Shown here: one piece after another, positions 1-5,828 of the stretch
Layout: every line of letters begins with the position of its first letter
How positions within the stretch are numbered: the first letter of the stretch is position 1
NCBI GenBank assembly: GCA_003228415.1
Contig: QIDL01000145.1
Span: 1 to 6,182 of the forward strand
Length of the DNA: 6,182 bases
Direction: 5' to 3'
Source of the DNA: Gammaproteobacteria bacterium
Lineage (GTDB): Bacteria > Pseudomonadota > Gammaproteobacteria > Pseudomonadales > Azotimanducaceae
Translations under genes and position numbers: made by a program
The notes under the pieces: generated by a model
The model's database searches: none
What the model was told of the DNA's origin: nothing
The model's input: the letters and a program-made list of their open reading frames with translations, nothing else

Positions 1-1
1 T

Positions 2-907
2 GCCGTCATCACCCCATCGAATATCGACGGGATCGATGTGGATTACCTGTTCCTGCAGGTCGCTGTGGATCGCGCAGAGGTCGGCGACGGCCAGAACTGC
101 GGTAATATCCTGGCGGGGGTCGGTCCGTTCGCCATCGAACACAGCCTGGTGACGGCAATCGATGGTGAGACAGATGTTCGTATTCGTATGCTGAATTCTG
201 GCGGGACCGCTGTTTCCCGGGTTCAGACGCCCGGCGCGGCCGTCACCTATCAGGGAGATGCGAGCATCGATGGCGTGCCGGGGACGGCAGCGCCGGTCAT
301 GCTGGATTTCAAAGACGTGGCGGGATCGACCTGTGGTTCGCTGATTCCAACTGCGAAGCCAGTTGAGAACATCGCCGGAATTGCGGTGACCTGTATTGAT
401 AATGGCATGCCGGTTGTCATGATGCGCGCGGGAGATTTCGGCAAGTCGGGTTATGAAACTCCAGCAGAACTGGAAGCAGACGAAGCCCTGAAGGCACAGA
501 TCGAGACGATTCGTCTGGAGGTCGGTCCCATGATGAATCTGGGAGATGTCGAACACAAAACCGTGCCGAAGATGACGCTGTTGGCGCCGGCAAGAAAAGG
601 TGGCGCGATTTCCACTCGTACTTTTATTCCGCACCGTGTTCACGAAGCCGTCGGCGTACTCGGGGCGGCAAGCGTCGCTGCAGCTTGTCTCCTTCCCGGT
701 TCTGTGGCCAACGGCTTCTCGCAGTTTTCAGGCAGTTCCGGCTCGCATCATCTCGAAGTGGAACACCCGACAGGTTCTTTTGTCGTCGAGTTGGACATTT
801 CAACCAACGACGATGAATTTCTCGTTACTCGCACAGCCCTGCTTCGTACCGCGCGGAAACTGATGCAAGGTAGCGTATTCGTACCCGCATCTATTCTGAG
901 CCAATGA
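2..907 (+). CDS. ligU: PrpF/GalD/LigU-family 4-oxalomesaconate isomerase (5' partial)
   Basis: The frame is open from the first bases to TGA 905-907, giving 301 visible codons. PrpF-family proteins are about 355-360 residues, so roughly the first 60 are missing. The GTG at 38 is internal, because family-like sequence (AVITPSNIDGIDVDYLFLQV) runs through it. Family signatures are QNCGNILAGVGPFAIE at visible residues 31-46, carrying the Cys expected in the active site, and a central TCGSLIPTAKP segment. The fold is the two-domain diaminopimelate epimerase-like fold. GalD of Pseudomonas tautomerises 4-oxalomesaconate, whereas LigU of Sphingobium SYK-6 is reported to move the double bond (1,3-allylic isomerisation). 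The LigJ, LigI and LigC neighbours favour the LigU role: supplying LigJ with 2-keto-4-carboxy-3-hexenedioate. It acts in the cytoplasm. Its stop overlaps the next start (ATGA), implying translational coupling. The family is near certain; the exact isomerase chemistry is inferred from context. Confidence 0.88.
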   Translation, partial: AVITPSNIDGIDVDYLFLQVAVDRAEVGDGQNCGNILAGVGPFAIEHSLVTAIDGETDVRIRMLNSGGTAVSRVQTPGAAVTYQGDASIDGVPGTAAPVMLDFKDVAGSTCGSLIPTAKPVENIAGIAVTCIDNGMPVVMMRAGDFGKSGYETPAELEADEALKAQIETIRLEVGPMMNLGDVEHKTVPKMTLLAPARKGGAISTRTFIPHRVHEAVGVLGAASVAAACLLPGSVANGFSQFSGSSGSHHLEVEHPTGSFVVELDISTNDDEFLVTRTALLRTARKLMQGSVFVPASILSQ

Positions 908-1926
908 TTATCGATTGCCACGGCCACTACACCACCGCGCCCGAACCACACCAGGAGTTCCGGCGCCAGCAACTTGCCCACTTCGACGATCCGAGTTTGT
1001 CTACTCCACGTGCCGCACGGATCAGCGACGATCAGATTCGTGACAGCATCGAGACCAATCAACTGAGACTACAGCGCGAACGGGGCGCAGATCTGACAAT
1101 TTTCTCCCCTCGTGCTTCGGCGATGGCTCATCATCTGGGTGATTCGAAGGTATCGCAACAGTGGTCCGGCTACTGCAACGATCTGATTGCCCGGGTCACA
1201 GGCCTGTATCCGGAAAATTTCATCGGTGTCTGCCAGCTACCACAGTCGCCGGGCGTCTCCATCATCGATTCGATTACCGAACTGGAGCGTTGTGTCACAG
1301 AACTGGGTTTCATCGGTTGTAACCTCAACCCGGATCCGTCGGGCGGCCACTGGACAGCCAGACCATTGATCGACCACGATTGGTACCCGCTCTACGAGAA
1401 AATGGTGGAACTCGACGTACCGGCGATGATTCATGTTTCCGGTTCCTGCAATGCCAACTTTCACGCCACCGGCGCGCACTACATCAACGCCGATACCACG
1501 GCGTTCATGCAGTTTCTCCAGGGCGATCTTTTCAAAGACTTTCCGTCACTGCGTTTTATCATTCCCCACGGTGGTGGTGCGGTCCCCTACCACTGGGGGC
1601 GTTACCGCGGCCTGGCGGACATGTTGCAACAACCCTCGCTGGCGGAACACGTCATGAAAAACGTGTTCTTCGATACCTGCGTCTACCACCAACCCGGGAT
1701 CAACCTGCTGTTCGAAGTGATCGACATCGAAAATATTCTATTCGGTTCGGAGATGGTGGGCGCGGTACGTGGGATTGACCCTGAGACGGGGCACTACTTT
1801 GACGATACCAGGCGCTATGTGGAGGCGCTCAACCTCTCAGATGAAGACAGATACAAGGTCTATGAAGGTAACGCACGGCGAGTTTATCCGCGCCTGGATC
1901 TCGCACTTCGAGCGCAAGATCAGTGA
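904..1926 (+). CDS. ligJ: 4-oxalomesaconate hydratase, LigJ-type amidohydrolase
   Basis: This 340-residue protein matches the full length of LigJ (about 340). It hydrates the isomerised 4-oxalomesaconate to 4-carboxy-4-hydroxy-2-oxoadipate, the substrate of the LigK aldolase. It is a cytoplasmic TIM-barrel member of the amidohydrolase superfamily (amidohydrolase 2 / COG2159 type). Visible metal ligands are H6 and H8 in DCHGHY, H177 in AMIHVSG, H222 in IIPHGGGAVPYHWGRYRG, and E283 in LFGSEMVGAVRG. These match, offset by one, the Zn-ligand and acidic residues I recall for SYK-6 LigJ (H6, H8, H178, E284). The glutamate where many amidohydrolases have a catalytic aspartate marks the hydratase group and argues against a decarboxylase. 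Start ATG 904 overlaps the preceding stop; no strong Shine-Dalgarno is visible, so coupled re-initiation is likely. It is unrelated to GalB, which does the same hydration in Pseudomonas. Confidence 0.93.
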   Translation: MIIDCHGHYTTAPEPHQEFRRQQLAHFDDPSLSTPRAARISDDQIRDSIETNQLRLQRERGADLTIFSPRASAMAHHLGDSKVSQQWSGYCNDLIARVTGLYPENFIGVCQLPQSPGVSIIDSITELERCVTELGFIGCNLNPDPSGGHWTARPLIDHDWYPLYEKMVELDVPAMIHVSGSCNANFHATGAHYINADTTAFMQFLQGDLFKDFPSLRFIIPHGGGAVPYHWGRYRGLADMLQQPSLAEHVMKNVFFDTCVYHQPGINLLFEVIDIENILFGSEMVGAVRGIDPETGHYFDDTRRYVEALNLSDEDRYKVYEGNARRVYPRLDLALRAQDQ

Positions 1927-2840
1927 GTGATTTCGAAATGGACCCGGACTGGCGACCGTTTCACCCATCACCATCGAAACCGGCCTTCATACCGCCGATC
2001 GGCGCGGTGGATGCCCACTGTCATGTGTTCGGTCCGGGGCATCGCTTTCCTTATGCTTCGGAGCGCAAATACACACCCTGCGACGCCCCAAAAGAAAAGC
2101 TGAATGCGTTGCGTGATCATCTGGGCTTTTCGAGAAACGTGATCGTGCAGGCAACCTGTCACGGCGCCGATAATCGTGCGCTCGTTGACGCCCTGCAGAC
2201 CTCCAATGGTTTCGCTCGCGGTGTTGCGACCGTCACCGCCGAAGTCAGCGATGAGGAGCTTGCCAGACTGCACTCTGCCGGTGTGCGAGGTGCGCGCTTC
2301 AATTTTGTCAAGCGTCTGGTAGACGTGCTTCCCGTGGACACACTGGTGAAGATTGCAGAGCGAATCGAGAAGTTCGGCTGGCATGTGGTCATCTACTTCG
2401 AGTCCCGTGAGCTTGCTGGGCTCTACGACCTCTTCTCATCGCTGCCGACCACCGTGGTGGTCGACCACATGGGCAGGCCGGATGTTACCAGGCCGGTGGA
2501 CGGCCCGGAATTCGATTTGTTTGTTCGGCTGATGCGGGAGAATCCAAATTTCTGGACCAAGGTCAGTTGCCCCGAGCGCCTGTCGAAGTCCGGACCCCCC
2601 GGCTACACAGACGTGCTGCCGTTCTCGAAACATCTGATCGAGAACTTTCCGGACAGAGTCCTGTGGGGTACCGACTGGCCGCATCCAAACATGAAATCCC
2701 ACATGCCTGACGACGGGAAGCTGGTCGATCTGATACCGCAAATTGCGCCGACAGAAGAGCTGCAGAAGAAATTGTTGATCGACAATCCCTATCGGCTCTA
2801 CTGGCCGGAAATATTTGAATCTATAAGGATTGCTGAATGA
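1923..2840 (+). CDS. ligI: 2-pyrone-4,6-dicarboxylate lactonase
   Basis: The 305-residue protein belongs to the amidohydrolase 2 family and is slightly longer than SYK-6 LigI (about 293), mostly at the N-terminus. It opens the lactone ring of 2-pyrone-4,6-dicarboxylate to give 4-oxalomesaconate in the cytoplasm. Signature elements are DAHCHVFGPG (H32, H34), GVRGARFNF (R125), R131, Y158, DHMGRP (H182), CPERLS (R219) and LWGTDWPHP (D251). These correspond with small offsets to the substrate and catalytic residues I recall for SYK-6 LigI (H31, H33, R124, R130, Y156, H180, R217, D248), an enzyme reported to work without a divalent metal. The GTG start at 1923 overlaps the ligJ stop as GTGA. An alternative is ATG 1938 (M6), which would remove five residues with no loss of conserved sequence. 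No clear Shine-Dalgarno precedes the GTG. The function call is firm, the start less so. Confidence 0.93.
   Translation: MSDFEMDPDWRPFHPSPSKPAFIPPIGAVDAHCHVFGPGHRFPYASERKYTPCDAPKEKLNALRDHLGFSRNVIVQATCHGADNRALVDALQTSNGFARGVATVTAEVSDEELARLHSAGVRGARFNFVKRLVDVLPVDTLVKIAERIEKFGWHVVIYFESRELAGLYDLFSSLPTTVVVDHMGRPDVTRPVDGPEFDLFVRLMRENPNFWTKVSCPERLSKSGPPGYTDVLPFSKHLIENFPDRVLWGTDWPHPNMKSHMPDDGKLVDLIPQIAPTEELQKKLLIDNPYRLYWPEIFESIRIAE
2825..2829 (+). promoter_or_regulatory. Ribosome binding site of ligC
   Basis: AAGGA lies inside the 3' end of ligI, 7 nt before the ATG at 2837. It is the clearest Shine-Dalgarno in the catabolic block and supports that start, which overlaps the ligI stop as ATGA. Confidence 0.7.
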
Positions 2841-3778
2841 AGGTAGTACTGGCCGGCGCCGGAGCGTTTGGAATCAAGCACCTCGATGGGATACGAAATA
2901 TCGATGACGTAGAGGTGGTCGGCCTGGTCGGACGAAGGCTTGCGCCGACGCGAAAGACCGCTGAAAGCTACCGAATCGAGCACTCTTTCACGGACTTGGG
3001 CGACGCGCTGGCACTGGCGGATGTCGAGGCCGCCATTCTCTGTACACCGACGCAGATGCATGCAGCGCAAGCCATTCAGTGCATGGAAGCCGGGAAACAC
3101 GTACAGGTCGAAATTCCCCTGGCAGATTCATGGTCGGATTCGGAAGCGGTCAATCGTGTGCAGCAGGAGACGGGGCTGGTGTGCATGGTGGGGCATACCC
3201 GCCGCTTCAATCCCCCTCATCAATGGCTGCACCAGCGGATTCAGAATAAAGAACTCAAGATCCAGCAAATGGATGTGCAGACCTACTTTTTCCGTCGCAA
3301 AAACATCAACGCAACCGGCGCTCCGCGCTCCTGGACAGATCACCTGTTGTGGCATCACGCGGCCCACACGGTGGACCTGTTTCAATACCAGACAGGAGAA
3401 AAAGTCGTCGCGGTAAACGGTCTCGAAGGTCCGCATCATCCGCAACTCGGCATAGCCATGGACATGTCGATTCAGCTGCAGACCGATGGTGGCTCAATCT
3501 GCACGCTGTCGCTGTCTTTCAACAACGATGGACCGCTCGGGACATTCTTCCGCTACATCTGCGACAACGGCACCTATATCGCCCGCTACGATGATCTACT
3601 CAATGGCAATGAAGAACCAATCGACGTATCCAGGCTGGCCGTTTCCATGAACGGCATCGAGTTGCAGGATCGCGAGTTTTTCGCCGCCATTGAAGAAGGC
3701 CGCGAACCGAATTCATCCGTGCGCCAGGTTCTGGACTGTTATCGCGTGTTGAACGAAATCGAACAACAGTTTGGTTAG
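2837..3778 (+). CDS. ligC: 4-carboxy-2-hydroxymuconate-6-semialdehyde dehydrogenase
   Basis: The 313-residue protein is a Gfo/Idh/MocA-family oxidoreductase, close to the length of LigC/PmdC (about 315). It oxidises the cyclic hemiacetal of 4-carboxy-2-hydroxymuconate-6-semialdehyde to 2-pyrone-4,6-dicarboxylate with NAD(P)+, feeding LigI. The N-terminal Rossmann domain starts with VVLAGAGAFGIKHLDG, whose glycines are G7, G9 and G12. It continues through ILCTPTQMHA (68-77) and VQVEIPLADS (89-98). The second domain contains LWHHAAHTVDLF, with H173, H174 and the family HxxD motif at H177-D180. The usual EKP motif of the superfamily reads EIP (92-94); I believe LigC homologues share this, but could not check. 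It is the last gene of the catabolic block. The reaction is assigned from overall LigC likeness plus the ligUJI neighbours; the superfamily alone would not give the substrate. Confidence 0.9.
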   Translation: MKVVLAGAGAFGIKHLDGIRNIDDVEVVGLVGRRLAPTRKTAESYRIEHSFTDLGDALALADVEAAILCTPTQMHAAQAIQCMEAGKHVQVEIPLADSWSDSEAVNRVQQETGLVCMVGHTRRFNPPHQWLHQRIQNKELKIQQMDVQTYFFRRKNINATGAPRSWTDHLLWHHAAHTVDLFQYQTGEKVVAVNGLEGPHHPQLGIAMDMSIQLQTDGGSICTLSLSFNNDGPLGTFFRYICDNGTYIARYDDLLNGNEEPIDVSRLAVSMNGIELQDREFFAAIEEGREPNSSVRQVLDCYRVLNEIEQQFG

Positions 3779-3793
3779 CCTCTCCAGTGCCGG

Positions 3794-3812
3794 TGACTGT
3801 TGACTGTTGACT
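3794..3812 (+). repeat. Heptamer tandem repeat TGACTGT overlapping the -35 box
   Basis: TGACTGT occurs at 3794-3800 and 3801-3807, followed by a partial copy TGACT at 3808-3812. The repeat produces two TTGACT hexamers 7 bp apart (3800-3805 and 3807-3812); only the second is correctly placed against the palindrome and -10 box. Unit-number changes here could alter upstream promoter contacts. No function is known. Confidence 0.6.
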
Positions 3813-3837
3813 TGGAGTTGACTCCATGTAGTAGCCT
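3807..3837 (+). promoter_or_regulatory. MerR-type promoter/operator with long spacer
   Basis: TTGACT (3807-3812) serves as the -35 box. A perfect inverted repeat TGGAGT (3813-3818), TG, ACTCCA (3821-3826) follows, and a -10-like TAGCCT lies at 3832-3837. The 19-bp spacer is too long for normal sigma-70 use and is the hallmark of promoters that MerR proteins activate by untwisting DNA. The layout closely resembles the E. coli zntA promoter (GGAGTCGACTCC core, TATCCT -10) and the mer promoters. Expected transcription starts near 3843-3845, leaving a leader of about 120 nt before the GTG at 3967. The likely regulator is the MerR protein encoded at the end of the same block. TAGTAG (3829-3834) with a 16-bp spacer is a weaker alternative -10. 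Confidence 0.85.
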
Positions 3838-3840
3838 GTC

Positions 3841-3865
3841 CACCTCGACCGTTCAAGTCGGTGTG
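3841..3865 (+). other. Possible hairpin at start of the leader RNA
   Basis: CAC-c-TCGAC (3841-3849) can pair with GTCGG-t-GTG (3857-3865) around a 7-nt loop, with one C/T mismatch and one G-T pair. It sits at the predicted transcription start and has no T-tract, so it is not an intrinsic terminator. It could be a 5' stabilising hairpin or chance. The rest of the leader to 3966 shows no convincing riboswitch or terminator. Confidence 0.3.
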
Positions 3866-3966
3866 AAAGTGAACAAATTCGGTGGCAGGTATCGCTTGCC
3901 CGGCAACTCGATGCAACGGAAATACGGCTCTCGCGGCTTGCCTTGTGTAGCAACTGGGACTGATTA

Positions 3967-4863
3967 GTGAAGTGGATCCTCAACGGTCTGTTCTGTGTTC
4001 TTGTTCTGACCACTACCGATCCGGTGGCGGCGGCACCCATCACGTTCAATACCGCTCTCCCGGTAGCCAAGGGAGGGTTTATCTTCAGGGGGCAACTACT
4101 TCGTCGATCATTCGAGAATGATCCCAGCCCTGCCAATCGAGATCTGGGCGTTGACGGGTTGGTATCGGTCCTGGGTATTGGAGTGACGCCCAGGTTCGCC
4201 GTCTTCGCAGCGCTGCCGTACCTGGACAAGACCATAAGGATCAGGGTCAACGGAGAACGGGTCACGCGTTCGAGTGCGGGTTTCGGTGATCTCAAGCTGT
4301 TTGGTCGATACACCCTGTACCAGCGCGATGCCAGGCGAAAAACGTTTCGACTGGGCGCGTTCGGCGGGATCAAAGCACCAACCGGGAATGACGACAAGAC
4401 GGACGGCCTCGGTCGTCTGCCCATCCCGTTACAATCGGGGACCGGGGCGTGGGATGTTTTCGCCGGATTTGTGGCAACGTATCAAATATCAGATTTCCAG
4501 ATCGATGCTCAACTGAGTGCACGGCGCAACGGTGAAGCAAACCGATTCAGAGCCGGAGATAACGTTCGGGCAGACGTTTCCTTCCAGTATCGACTACTAC
4601 CAACCGCGCTCAGCGCCGACACACGGAGCTTTCTATACGGCGTTCTCGAAATTACCGCGCTCAACCAGGAAAAACACAGCGTAGCAGGAGTCAGCGATCC
4701 GAATTCGGGCGGAGCATCCATCTATCTCACGCCTGGAATTCAGTATGTGACACGCAAATATATCCTGGAGACCGCGCTGCAGGTACCGGTACTCCAGAAT
4801 CTACATGGGACTGCGCTTGAGACCGATTACGTATTCACCGCCGGATTCCGGGTCAACTTTTAG
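3967..4863 (+). CDS. Outer-membrane beta-barrel transporter-like protein (MetA-pathway/PF13557-like)
   Basis: The 298-residue protein has a Sec signal peptide (MKWILNG, a hydrophobic stretch to about residue 19, then VAAAP with likely cleavage after residue 22 or 23). The mature part alternates short amphipathic strands with polar loops and ends in FRVNF with a terminal Phe, the signature recognised by the BAM assembly machinery. Segments SAGFGDLKLFGRYTLY (103-118), LGAFGGIKAPTGNDDK (129-144) and LPIPLQSGTGAWDVFAGF (151-168) resemble the outer-membrane family named 'putative MetA-pathway of phenol degradation'. Substrate unknown. The GTG start is the first possible in this frame, since TGA lies at 3961-3963; a weak GGGA (3956-3959) sits 7 nt upstream and the signal peptide begins right at it. 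It is the first gene after the MerR-type promoter, pointing to a role in metal or thiol stress rather than aromatic uptake, though adjacency to the lig block leaves the latter possible. Confidence 0.8.
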   Translation: MKWILNGLFCVLVLTTTDPVAAAPITFNTALPVAKGGFIFRGQLLRRSFENDPSPANRDLGVDGLVSVLGIGVTPRFAVFAALPYLDKTIRIRVNGERVTRSSAGFGDLKLFGRYTLYQRDARRKTFRLGAFGGIKAPTGNDDKTDGLGRLPIPLQSGTGAWDVFAGFVATYQISDFQIDAQLSARRNGEANRFRAGDNVRADVSFQYRLLPTALSADTRSFLYGVLEITALNQEKHSVAGVSDPNSGGASIYLTPGIQYVTRKYILETALQVPVLQNLHGTALETDYVFTAGFRVNF

Positions 4864-4866
4864 AAC

Positions 4867-4870
4867 GGAG
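4867..4870 (+). promoter_or_regulatory. Ribosome binding site fixing the thioredoxin-like start
   Basis: GGAG is placed 9 nt before ATG 4880, directly after the beta-barrel gene's stop. It selects this ATG over the in-frame ATG at 4805, which would lie inside the upstream gene and add 25 residues unlike a thioredoxin fold. Confidence 0.75.
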
Positions 4871-4879
4871 AACACAGTT

Positions 4880-5155
4880 ATGGCAACATCAATCAGGCTG
4901 GAGCTGTTTTCCACATCCACCTGCAATCGCTGCGCCAAGGCGAAGCAGAGGCTGCAGGCGATGGTGGGTAATTTCGATGAAGGAACCATCGTATACCGCG
5001 AGATCGACGTGTTGGAGGAGTTGGATTACGCCGTCTCGTTAGGCGTGTTGACGACTCCGTCCATCGCGATCGACGGAGAACTGGCGTTCAGCGCCATTCC
5101 GTCGGAGAAAAAGCTTCGGGCCGCACTGAACGAACGCCTGGCGATGCTCTCCTGA
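4880..5155 (+). CDS. Small thioredoxin/glutaredoxin-fold protein with CNRC motif
   Basis: The 91-residue protein has a minimal thioredoxin fold. It has a first strand (IRLELFST), the redox motif C15-N-R-C18 at the start of helix 1 (CNRCAKAKQRLQAMV), a second strand (TIVYREIDV), then GVLTTPSIAIDGE with the expected cis-proline at P60, and a final helix (SEKKLRAALNERLAML). It has no signal peptide or membrane segment and is thus predicted cytoplasmic. CNRC differs from CGPC of thioredoxin and CPYC of glutaredoxin; it resembles the small Thioredoxin_3-type proteins that accompany CcdA-like permeases. The 16-nt gap from the beta-barrel gene and the 1-nt TGATG overlap with the next gene imply a stoichiometric partnership with the membrane protein. 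It may pass electrons, or a thiol-bound metal, to it. The partner relation is inferred. Confidence 0.82.
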   Translation: MATSIRLELFSTSTCNRCAKAKQRLQAMVGNFDEGTIVYREIDVLEELDYAVSLGVLTTPSIAIDGELAFSAIPSEKKLRAALNERLAMLS

Positions 5156-5820
5156 TGAACGGCCTCATGCAGCAGGCGAACCTGCTCGGGCTCGGCGCTG
5201 CGTTGATTACCGGGTTTCTGTTCAGCTTCAACCCCGCCACGTTCGCCACCGTGCCGGTTGTGCTGGCCTATGTCACCAAAGCCCGGGCTCTGAAAGAAGC
5301 AGTCATGCTGGGTGGCGGCTTTATCGCCGGAATGATTACCACCCACGTAGTCCTGGGTGTAGGGGCAGCCATTGGCGGCGAGTGGATCAGCAGCATATTG
5401 GATCGGCGCTGGAATGTACTCCTGGGCGCGGTCCTTATCGTCCTCGGCCTGGTCTGGGCGGGTTGGCTGAAGATCCCGATGCCCTGGTTTTCGGTAAAAG
5501 GTCAGCGTGTCGCCACGGTCTGGGGTGCGTTTTTGCTCGGCATTCCATTCACTGTGGGGATCTGTCCAATGTGTTCGCCCGGACTGTGGATCGCACTATC
5601 CGCCAGCGCGGCCGTCAGTTCTGTACTGTATGGAGCACTCCTGCTGCTGGTATTTGCCATAGGCCGAACGGTACCGGTGCTGATCGGTGCGGTGAGCGTG
5701 GGCTATCTCGAATCGCTCCAACCCCTGTCGGCCTGGCATCGGTGGTTTGAAGTGATCGGCGGTACGATTATGATCTCTGCAGGTCTATATCTACTCAACG
5801 AGTACTTTTTCATTGTGTGA
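5155..5820 (+). CDS. CcdA/DsbD-like integral membrane protein with CPMC motif
   Basis: The 221-residue protein has about six hydrophobic helices, roughly at residues 9-25, 28-41, 50-75, 87-104, 120-178 (two helices with a short break) and 198-215. It looks like the membrane domain of the CcdA/DsbD/LysE-related group: FSFNPATFATVPVVLAY (24-40) occupies the place of the first-helix NPC motif, and GIPFTVGICPMCSPGL (129-144) that of the second cysteine motif. Its only two cysteines are C137 and C140. Canonical CcdA uses one cysteine in each of two helices to relay electrons across the inner membrane; here the first is Ala28 and both thiols sit four residues apart in one helix. The ending LYLLNEYFFIV is typical of CcdA-like proteins found beside MerR genes. 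ATG 5155 overlaps the upstream stop by 1 nt; ATG 5167 (M5) is an alternative. Function may be thiol relay or thiol-mediated metal transport; I cannot decide. Confidence 0.8.
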   Translation: MNGLMQQANLLGLGAALITGFLFSFNPATFATVPVVLAYVTKARALKEAVMLGGGFIAGMITTHVVLGVGAAIGGEWISSILDRRWNVLLGAVLIVLGLVWAGWLKIPMPWFSVKGQRVATVWGAFLLGIPFTVGICPMCSPGLWIALSASAAVSSVLYGALLLLVFAIGRTVPVLIGAVSVGYLESLQPLSAWHRWFEVIGGTIMISAGLYLLNEYFFIV

Positions 5821-5822
5821 GG
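5819..5822 (+). promoter_or_regulatory. Ribosome binding site of the MerR-family gene
   Basis: GAGG overlaps the stop codon of the membrane-protein gene and ends 6 nt before ATG 5829. It supports that start and co-translation with the upstream genes. Confidence 0.65.
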
Positions 5823-5828
5823 CTGCTC

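Noticed and set aside
38..907. GTG at 38 as the true start of the first gene
   Set aside because: The frame stays open to position 2 and the twelve residues before it are family-like; the gene is cut by the window edge.
1380..1778. 132-codon + strand frame inside ligJ
   Set aside because: Low-complexity Arg/His-rich product in another frame of a conserved enzyme; no start signal or family likeness.
1968..2384. 138-codon antisense frame inside ligI
   Set aside because: Covers the conserved LigI catalytic region; no family likeness, so a shadow.
3884..3901. GGCA...TGCC hairpin in the leader as a terminator or riboswitch part
   Set aside because: Only a 4-bp stem with no U-tract and no recognisable aptamer core.
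3967..4041. Lipoprotein signal for the beta-barrel protein because of Cys10
   Set aside because: The cysteine sits inside the hydrophobic core without a lipobox; the VAAAP site fits ordinary signal peptidase I.
3600..4424. 274-codon antisense frame across the ligC end, gap and beta-barrel gene
   Set aside because: Arg/Ser-rich translation with no recognisable domain, and it lies against two well-supported genes and a promoter; it is a codon-bias shadow.
4805..4879. Longer N-terminus for the thioredoxin-like protein from ATG 4805
   Set aside because: It would overlap the beta-barrel gene by about 60 nt, lacks a Shine-Dalgarno, and adds residues outside the fold; GGAG before ATG 4880 decides the start.
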